Part shown: positions 7,019-11,603 of the stretch, piece by piece | How positions within the stretch are numbered: the first letter of the stretch is position 1 | Layout of the letters: each line of letters begins with the position of its first letter | NCBI GenBank assembly: GCA_023258355.1 | Contig: JALQZL010000042.1 | Location: 1 to 11,603, forward strand | DNA: 11,603 nucleotides | Origin: Wenzhouxiangellaceae bacterium | GTDB taxonomy: Bacteria > Pseudomonadota > Gammaproteobacteria > Xanthomonadales > Wenzhouxiangellaceae | Reading direction: 5' to 3' | Position numbers and translations under genes: made by a program | Notes under the pieces: generated by a model | Databases searched by the model: none | Told to the model about the DNA's origin: nothing | The model's input: only the letters and a program-made list of their open reading frames with translations

Positions 7019-7042
7019 GTTAGACTGGAGGTTCAGTCTGAT
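7019..7042 (+). promoter_or_regulatory. Hairpin with a Shine-Dalgarno-like loop in the leader of the creatininase-family gene
   Basis: AGACTG (7022-7027) pairs with CAGTCT (7034-7039) around the six-base loop GAGGTT; U-A and G-U pairs can extend it to 7019-7042. It ends just before the gene's own ribosome binding site GAGGGG (7045-7050). It could affect translation or be a dyad operator. Confidence 0.35.
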
Positions 7043-7057
7043 GCGAGGGGAAAGATC

Positions 7058-7834
7058 ATGATTTATCAATGGATGCACCTGACAGGGGCACAGCTTGAGG
7101 CCTTGACCGATACCTCAGAAAAAGACGAGGCGGCCGGGCATTGCGTGGCGGTGACTGTTTTAGGTGCGGTGGAGCAACATGGCCCCCATTTGCCGCTGGG
7201 CACGGATGTCTTTATTGGCGAGGCGCTCTTAGAACGGGCGTTGGCCTTGCTGGATGAAGAGCGTTCTGTCTTGATGATGCCGACCGTGACAATCGGCGCG
7301 AGTGAAGAGCACCTTGATTTCACTGGCACGCTGTCTGTGTCAGCGGCTCATGTCACCGACCAACTCATGGCGCAAGCCAGTGGCTTGGCGCAAGCCGGCA
7401 TCAATCGCTGGGTTTGGGTGAATGCCCATGGGGGCAATGTCGGTTTGATGGAAAGCGCGGCGCTGACTGCACGCACACAGTTTGGCGTGCTGGTTGCGAA
7501 AGCGTATTACCCCAAGTTTGCCCCGATGCCCGATGGGCCATCCGCTCAAGAATTGCGGACAGGCCTGCATGGTGGTGAAGTGGAGACATCGATGATGCTC
7601 GCCATTGCCCCTGAGCTTGTGGATCTCAACAAGGTCGCGGATTTCTCACTGGACCAACCCCCTTGGGCGGGCCAAGCCCCTGTGGCTTGGTTAGCGCAAG
7701 ACTTAAATGATAACGGTGTGGTGGGTCGTGCCAGCTTGGCCAATCCTGCCCAAGGCGAGGCGTTACTCAGACACTATGGTCAAGGCCTTGCCGAGGTGAT
7801 TGAGGCCATGACCACACGGCCCTTGCCTTACTGA
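7058..7834 (+). CDS. Creatininase-family metal-dependent amidohydrolase
   Basis: The family cleaves amide or cyclic amide bonds with a bimetal centre. Members include creatininase, the archaeal riboflavin/F420-pathway deformylase ArfB, and the mycofactocin peptidase MftE. The 258-residue protein has the full ligand set: GAVEQHGPHLPLGTD (36-50) with Glu39, His41 and Asp50, HLDFTGTLSV (85-94), NAHGGN (122-127) with His124, and LHGGEVETS (170-178) with Glu174. It should be an active enzyme, but its substrate is not visible. The ATG at 7058 has GAGGGG 7 nt upstream. It lies divergent from znuD across a Zur-type operator and converges on the GTP cyclohydrolase II gene with a 7-base overlap. With the RibA- and RibD-like neighbours, a role on a pyrimidine or formamide intermediate is a reasonable inference. 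Since GTP cyclohydrolase II already releases formate, a plain ArfB step would be redundant. Confidence 0.88.
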   Translation: MIYQWMHLTGAQLEALTDTSEKDEAAGHCVAVTVLGAVEQHGPHLPLGTDVFIGEALLERALALLDEERSVLMMPTVTIGASEEHLDFTGTLSVSAAHVTDQLMAQASGLAQAGINRWVWVNAHGGNVGLMESAALTARTQFGVLVAKAYYPKFAPMPDGPSAQELRTGLHGGEVETSMMLAIAPELVDLNKVADFSLDQPPWAGQAPVAWLAQDLNDNGVVGRASLANPAQGEALLRHYGQGLAEVIEAMTTRPLPY

Positions 7835-8922
7835 TGGCTGTCTAAGACCTCATCTAGCCAGTGCCCGGACCGACGTGCCTTGGCATCTAAATAGCGTCGA
7901 TTCTCCTTGGTCACTCGACCAAACAAGCTGCCACGACTCATCACTTGAATACCCCCTGCCTCTAACGCGGCGAGTTTAACGGGATTGTTGGTGAGCAAAT
8001 GAATGGATTGAATCGACAGCGCTCCCAGCATATCGACGGCCACATGGTAGCGCCGCTCATCTTCACCAAACCCAAGCGTTTGGTCGGCGTCGACGGTATC
8101 CATGCCTTGGTCTTGCAACTCGTAGGCCCTGAGTTTATTCGCCAGCCCAATGCCACGGCCCTCTTGAGAGAGGTAGAGCAACACACCACCGCCTAACTTG
8201 TCGATGGCTTCAATGGCATTTTGGAGCTGCTCGCCACAGTCACAACGTAAACTGCCAAACAGATCACCGGTGAGACAAGACGAATGCAATCGCACAGGCA
8301 CGGCCTCTGGCCATTGAGCCGCCTCGCCAATTACCACCGCCACATGCTCTCGAAGCCCATCGGCTTCTCGAAATAAAATAAACCGACTCTCTGAGGCATT
8401 CGCCAGCGGCACTTTGGCTTCACTGATGCGTTGGACCATGCCTTTGGCCAAATCAGCGCAGCGTTGGGCAGCGTCGGTGGTGACTTTTAATAGTCGACCT
8501 TGAGCCAAGGCCTCTTCAATCACAGGCGCCAGGGCCGCATCGATTGGTGCGGTTACCGCTGCTGGCAAAAGCAAGGCTCTGGCCATGAGGGCTAGCGCGG
8601 CGACCTCGCTGGCAGTGGCCGGCCTGGGTGAGCCAAAAAGCGTGGCCAAATCTACTTCTGGGGCACTGGCCGCTTCATGAATGGCTTGAAAATCCAAACA
8701 AGTGACTTGGGCGTTAAGGATAGGCAAGGCCACAGCCTGAGCTTCGGTCGGATGGTTCAAGGCTTTCAATCGATGCTTTGACATGACCAACGCTGCCTGG
8801 GCGTTGGTTAAGTGCTCGGCCAAATCACGATCCATGGACTCGGCCGGATAGACCAAAGTCTGATCGATAACGACCGGGATCCCGCGTCGCAAGTCAAAGA
8901 TGGCGCGCTCTATTTGATGCAT
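7828..8922 (-). CDS. ribA: GTP cyclohydrolase II with degenerate RibB-like N-terminal domain
   Basis: GTP cyclohydrolase II opens GTP to 2,5-diamino-6-ribosylamino-4(3H)-pyrimidinone 5'-phosphate, formate and pyrophosphate. The C-terminal domain (about 163-364) is well conserved: CLTGDLFGSLRCDCG holds the three zinc cysteines, QEGRGIGL binds phosphate, RAYELQDQG keeps the tyrosine equivalent to E. coli Tyr105, DERR keeps the Arg128 equivalent, and LLTNNPVK follows. Only the usual ERVP segment after it is altered (MSRGSLFGRVTKEN). The first 160 residues start like RibB (AIFDLRRGIPVVI...AES) but lack the acidic EDREDEGD active-site loop, so dihydroxybutanone-phosphate synthase activity is unlikely. 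I recall RibA proteins of this shape, about 360 residues, in alphaproteobacteria. The start ATG sits 8 nt after a -10 with only a poor ribosome site. It is divergent from the RibD-like reductase gene. Whether it serves riboflavin or an accessory pathway is open. Confidence 0.92.
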   Translation of the reverse strand: MHQIERAIFDLRRGIPVVIDQTLVYPAESMDRDLAEHLTNAQAALVMSKHRLKALNHPTEAQAVALPILNAQVTCLDFQAIHEAASAPEVDLATLFGSPRPATASEVAALALMARALLLPAAVTAPIDAALAPVIEEALAQGRLLKVTTDAAQRCADLAKGMVQRISEAKVPLANASESRFILFREADGLREHVAVVIGEAAQWPEAVPVRLHSSCLTGDLFGSLRCDCGEQLQNAIEAIDKLGGGVLLYLSQEGRGIGLANKLRAYELQDQGMDTVDADQTLGFGEDERRYHVAVDMLGALSIQSIHLLTNNPVKLAALEAGGIQVMSRGSLFGRVTKENRRYLDAKARRSGHWLDEVLDSHQ

Positions 8923-8930
8923 AATTTCTC

Positions 8931-8958
8931 ATTATGACACTGAATCAAGCCCTGTAAA
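8931..8958 (-). promoter_or_regulatory. Promoter of the GTP cyclohydrolase II gene (near-leaderless)
   Basis: On the minus strand TTTACA (8958-8953, 5 of 6) is followed after 16 nt by CATAAT (8936-8931, 5 of 6, with an upstream TG-T extended element). The hexamer ends 8 nt before the ATG at 8922, so the mRNA would have almost no leader. Confidence 0.6.
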
Positions 8959-8960
8959 CT
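8955..8960 (+). promoter_or_regulatory. Candidate -10 of the RibD-like reductase gene
   Basis: TAAACT (4 of 6) ends 7 nt before the ATG at 8968; the -35 at 17 nt spacing (TTATGA, 8932-8937) is weak. It overlaps the opposite promoter of the GTP cyclohydrolase II gene, so the two may compete. Confidence 0.35.
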
Positions 8961-8967
8961 AAATGAC

Positions 8968-9675
8968 ATGAGGCGAGATGGTGTGAATGGGACCGATGAG
9001 CAAGGACTGGCCACGGCGAAGCGCTGGCTCTCGTCATTGCCTTCTGTGGGTGTGATCGCGCAACTGGGTCAGAGTTTGGATGGACGCATCGCCACCCCCA
9101 CAGGCCACTCGCACTATATTAATGGGCCGAGTGCCCGGGCGGTTTTGCATCTTCTGCGGGCGCATGTCGATGCGGTCTTGGTGGGTGTGGGCACCGCCCT
9201 GGCTGATCAACCCCAATTGACCACACGCCACGTCGAAGGCCCCGACCCTGTTCGCGTGGTCTTGGACCCGAAAAGCCGCATCAATATCGACAACCCACTG
9301 TTCAATGACGATGGGGTGGGGGTGATCCATTGCCATGCATCGGCGCATGCGCCCACCTCGAGGCTGGCCCACGTTGATTATTGGGCTGTGCCTTATCATG
9401 ACGGCGCTGTGGACTTAGCGACACTCGTGGCCATGCTGGCCGAGCGGGGTTTGGGGCGCGTGTTGGTGGAGGGGGGTCGGACCACCGTCTCCACATTTAT
9501 TCAGGCCCAATTAATTGATCGGCTGTATCTGATGATCGCCCCGCTTTTGATTGGTTCTGGACCCGTTGGCGTGGCCTTGCCTGCCATCGACCATCTAGAC
9601 CAAGCGATTCGTCGGACCATGCGAACGACTCAAGTGGATGATGAGTTATTGGTTGAGTTTTCTTTTCGAGAATAA
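8968..9675 (+). CDS. Stand-alone RibD C-terminal (pyrimidine reductase, DHFR-like) protein
   Basis: The 235-residue product matches only the reductase half of RibD, as in the archaeal/yeast ArfC and Rib7. These reduce the ribosyl side chain of the diaminopyrimidine phosphate to ribityl with NADPH. Visible motifs are GQSLDGRIAT (34-43), YINGPSARA (49-57), LRAHVDAVLVGVGTALAD (63-80), then VRVVLDP, and near the C-terminus VLVEGGRTTVSTFI and PLLIGSGP. There is no zinc-binding deaminase domain (no HAE or PCxxxxxxP-C motif), and the roughly 25-residue N-terminal extension is unlike one. Start: ATG 8968 lies right behind a -10 candidate; a GTG at 8983 with GAGG 9 nt before it would give a protein 5 residues shorter. 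Its 3' end overlaps the convergent membrane-protein gene by 46 bases. Together with the cyclohydrolase it could supply a reduced, still aminated pyrimidine. Confidence 0.9.
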   Translation: MRRDGVNGTDEQGLATAKRWLSSLPSVGVIAQLGQSLDGRIATPTGHSHYINGPSARAVLHLLRAHVDAVLVGVGTALADQPQLTTRHVEGPDPVRVVLDPKSRINIDNPLFNDDGVGVIHCHASAHAPTSRLAHVDYWAVPYHDGAVDLATLVAMLAERGLGRVLVEGGRTTVSTFIQAQLIDRLYLMIAPLLIGSGPVGVALPAIDHLDQAIRRTMRTTQVDDELLVEFSFRE

Positions 9676-10568
9676 TCTGCCACTGAGCGCCACATCAATA
9701 GCCCGGGCAAAGCGGTCAGAAAGATCAATAAGCCATAGACCACCGACACCGCCACGCCTTGGGCCGGGTCTAGGCCGAGTAAGCCCCAGCTGGCGGCTGC
9801 CGTGGCCTCTCTCAATCCCCAACCGGACACCGTGATGGGCACCACCATGGCCAACAGACAAGGGGGTGCCAACACCATGAGCTCAGCAAAGTCTCGGTCA
9901 ACGCCCAAAGCCCAGGCTGCGAGTACAAATAACCCCAAATACGCCAGCACAATCACGCCTGAGCTGGTCACTTGGAACGTCAAGCGGGGCCATGGCCAGA
10001 ACGTGGCTTGTAGAGCACGACCGAACGCACGAAGTCCTCGGCTGAGGAGGTGATTGTGCGACAAGACCCACGCCACCAAAGCGCCCAAGGTCACCACACC
10101 CACGCCCAGCCCAATCAGCATCCCTGCCGTGCCAGCTCGTGCGTCGATCAGTGGTTGCCAGGTCTTGGCATTGAACAACACCCCCACCGTCAGTCCCACC
10201 AAGACAAGCTGACCAGAAAAACGCTCCACCACCACCGCCGACCACGCCAAGGTGCGTTGATCGGCCAAGTCGCTGTGGCGTTTGGCCCGATAGGCATCCC
10301 CAATAACGCCGCCGGGCATCAATTGGTTGATGAGACTGGCCAGATAATATTCTCGAAGGGCTTGGCCATAGGGCAAGGTAAGCCCCAGACAGCGGGCGGT
10401 GAATCGCCACCGCCACGCCGAAGCAAAGACCTGTGCGCTGCCAATGACGAGCGCCACACCGACCCAGACCGGATCCAATGAAGACAGTTGGGCGACAAGA
10501 CGCGCGGGGCCTAGCCAAAGGGCCAGGCCCACCAGCAAGAGGGTACTAATCAGCCAGCGGCTCAGCAT
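9630..10568 (-). CDS. UPF0104 / lysylphosphatidylglycerol-synthase-TM-like (flippase-like) membrane protein
   Basis: The 312-residue protein is an integral inner-membrane protein with about seven or eight hydrophobic segments. The first is LLLVGLALWLG (about 11-21) and the last LLIFLTALPGLLMW near the C-terminus. Family landmarks are WRWRF near 52-56, YYLASLINQLMPGGVIGDAYRA (about 79-100), VVERFSG near 120 and VPITVSGWGLREA near 250-262. This is the UPF0104 family, related to the membrane half of MprF, whose members are often thought to flip or bind lipids. There is no soluble lysyl-transferase domain. Its ATG lies inside the end of the methyltransferase gene (23-base overlap) with no clear ribosome site of its own, suggesting coupled translation. 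Its last dozen or so residues (RKENSTNNSSST) are encoded in the overlap with the convergent reductase gene. In this context it might export or anchor the product of the neighbouring enzymes; this is inference. Confidence 0.85.
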   Translation of the reverse strand: MLSRWLISTLLLVGLALWLGPARLVAQLSSLDPVWVGVALVIGSAQVFASAWRWRFTARCLGLTLPYGQALREYYLASLINQLMPGGVIGDAYRAKRHSDLADQRTLAWSAVVVERFSGQLVLVGLTVGVLFNAKTWQPLIDARAGTAGMLIGLGVGVVTLGALVAWVLSHNHLLSRGLRAFGRALQATFWPWPRLTFQVTSSGVIVLAYLGLFVLAAWALGVDRDFAELMVLAPPCLLAMVVPITVSGWGLREATAAASWGLLGLDPAQGVAVSVVYGLLIFLTALPGLLMWRSVADYSRKENSTNNSSST

Positions 10569-11391
10569 ACAGATCGGTGTGGCCGACTTCTAAACCAATT
10601 TGGCCTTGGTTGAGTGCGGTTTGTCGGTCAACAAACCACACATCAAAAGCATCGCTTTGGTCTGGCAACATGTCGCAGGCAGCTTGATGCCAACCGTTGA
10701 TCAACCGAAAACCCATGGCTTTGGTGTAGGCACTGCCTGCCAACAGCGTCCACACACTGGTCCGGGTTTGGACTTGATACCCCAAGGATTTAAATAAACG
10801 CATTGCCTCATGGACAGCCATCGGGCCTAAGGCCGAGCCATCGCCTAAGCCCTTGTGGCGTCGTTGATGGGCATTGAACGCTTGGCGAATGGTTTCATCC
10901 AAAGGGTGTTTGTGGCCTTCGATTTTCCAATGCCCATTGACATTAAGTACCCATAAGGCAGCAGCTTGGATCTCCACCACTTGCTCGACCAAAGCTTCAA
11001 GCCAAGACAGGCTCGCCAAATCAAAAAGCGCAGAGGCGGTCACCAAATCGATGGGCCATTGTTGGTGAATGTCTTCAAGGTTCAGAGCATTGAGATCGCA
11101 AACCAAAGACTGGATGTGGTGGCCTTCCTCTGCCATTGGCGCCAACACTTTCTCCGCTTGGGCCAGGAGCTTGCTGTCATGATCCACCAAGCGCCAGTGC
11201 TGGGCTTGTCCTAGCCAAGGAATGAGGTATTGGGCATTGTTGCCGTGCCCCGCGCCCAAATCGACGATGTTGGCGCGGCCCCGCTGGGCCAACCAATAAT
11301 TCGCTTCCTCATTTAAGAGGGTGTCTCGCGCTTGGTGGTCGGCTCGGCGTCTGAGTGACAACCACTCAGCATCAAACCACAAATCACTCAT
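10546..11391 (-). CDS. Class I SAM-dependent methyltransferase
   Basis: The 281-residue product has the Rossmann methyltransferase signature: IVDLGAGHGNNAQYL (42-56, motif I, binding the SAM methionine part), then WRLVDHD (66-72), whose acidic residues should bind the ribose. LVCDLNAL comes next as the adenine-side strand, and IDLVTASALFDLASLSWL as motif IV and after. The N-terminal WLSLRRRADHQARDTLL is a characteristic family opening. The substrate is not visible. GAGG stands 5 nt before the ATG, and the glycosyltransferase stop is 42 nt upstream on the same strand, so these two and the membrane protein probably form an operon (glycosyltransferase, methyltransferase, UPF0104). I recall similar methyltransferases beside pterin/RibA-like genes in alphaproteobacteria, but that memory is unchecked. 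Could methylate the pyrimidine or pterin-like product or its sugar. Confidence 0.87.
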   Translation of the reverse strand: MSDLWFDAEWLSLRRRADHQARDTLLNEEANYWLAQRGRANIVDLGAGHGNNAQYLIPWLGQAQHWRLVDHDSKLLAQAEKVLAPMAEEGHHIQSLVCDLNALNLEDIHQQWPIDLVTASALFDLASLSWLEALVEQVVEIQAAALWVLNVNGHWKIEGHKHPLDETIRQAFNAHQRRHKGLGDGSALGPMAVHEAMRLFKSLGYQVQTRTSVWTLLAGSAYTKAMGFRLINGWHQAACDMLPDQSDAFDVWFVDRQTALNQGQIGLEVGHTDLYAEPLAD

Positions 11392-11433
11392 ACCATCCTC
11401 AGTGCGGGCCTTGCCCTTTTGACCATCCTGTCT

Positions 11434-11603
11434 TTAAGTGTAATTCAAACCCAAAGCCTCGATAAACCCGAGACCTGCCTCGGGCCAATCGCTCAATGTC
11501 TCACGCACTTCACCCGCTCGCTTGAGCCACGCTTGCTGACACGCTGGCGTTTCGAACCAGTGTCGCAGTAGGGTCGCCAAGGCTTGGGCATCACCGGCCG
11601 GCA
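11434..11603 (-). CDS. GT4-like glycosyltransferase, C-terminal end (partial)
   Basis: Only the last 55 residues and the stop are in the window; the gene enters from the right edge. The fragment begins PAGDAQALATLLRHWFETPA, which matches the segment after the nucleotide-sugar-binding glutamate in GT4-type enzymes (P.gD..aLa..l..ll.dp). It ends with a helical tail (WLKRAGEVRETLSDWPEAG, then FIEAL). The donor and acceptor cannot be told. It is too short for the open-reading-frame cut-off usually used but is clearly coding in this frame. It is first of the minus-strand run with the methyltransferase and the UPF0104 membrane protein. Confidence 0.65.
   Translation of the reverse strand, partial: PAGDAQALATLLRHWFETPACQQAWLKRAGEVRETLSDWPEAGLGFIEALGLNYT

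Noticed and set aside
8968..9675. Full-length bifunctional RibD or dihydrofolate reductase
   Set aside because: The deaminase zinc motif is absent, and the motifs (VLVEGG, VGVGTALAD) are those of the RibD reductase domain rather than FolA.
9898..10518. Minus-strand open frame of 206 codons
   Set aside because: It is another frame of the UPF0104 membrane-protein gene; the translation is Gly/Arg-rich without hydrophobic segments or motifs.
11391..11427. Twelve-codon frame ending in ATGA at the methyltransferase start
   Set aside because: Its ATG has only AGG directly abutting it, without proper spacing, so it is likely chance; the repeated AGGATGGT around both ATGs is short.

Overview
The window looks like part of a proteobacterial chromosome, most likely a marine-type gammaproteobacterium. 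The support is a biosynthetic arginine decarboxylase (SpeA), a SpeE spermidine synthase with the GGGDCG variant motif, a ZnuD-type zinc receptor behind a good match to the proteobacterial Zur operator, and a CCA-encoding tRNA-Gly. Genes are tightly packed, with several start/stop overlaps. I see no insertion sequence, integrase, phage gene or CRISPR array, and no gene-free stretch longer than about 170 bases.

Left part (1-4062), polyamine region. On the minus strand speA overlaps by ATGA the start of a 3-hydroxyisobutyrate dehydrogenase-family gene that runs off the left edge. Divergent from speA is a tRNA-Gly (anticodon CCC) with its own promoter. Then comes a Stf0-like sulfotransferase homologue, whose start lies almost at its predicted transcription start, and its stop overlaps the start of speE. 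SpeA makes agmatine and SpeE makes spermidine; SpeB and SpeD, needed to link them, are not in the window.

Middle part (4049-7057), envelope and zinc. A small secreted DUF3617 protein converges on speE across a shared hairpin. Next is a ZnuD-like TonB-dependent receptor with three His/Asp-rich insertions. Its promoter is covered by a Zur-type palindrome. The same palindrome also covers an extended -10 pointing the other way, towards a creatininase-family gene, so zinc may control both.

Right part (7058-11603), the most interesting stretch. Six interlocked genes: a creatininase-family amidohydrolase (relatives include the archaeal riboflavin-pathway deformylase ArfB); a GTP cyclohydrolase II with an eroded RibB-like N-terminus; a stand-alone RibD C-terminal reductase divergent from it; and a minus-strand run of a GT4-like glycosyltransferase (partial, at the right edge), a class I SAM methyltransferase and a UPF0104/flippase-like membrane protein. 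The housekeeping genes for lumazine and riboflavin synthase are absent. The set suggests an accessory pathway that starts from GTP, makes a reduced diaminopyrimidine (or pterin-like) ribityl phosphate, then methylates or glycosylates it, possibly at the membrane. The product is unknown to me, and the pathway is an inference from gene content and arrangement only.
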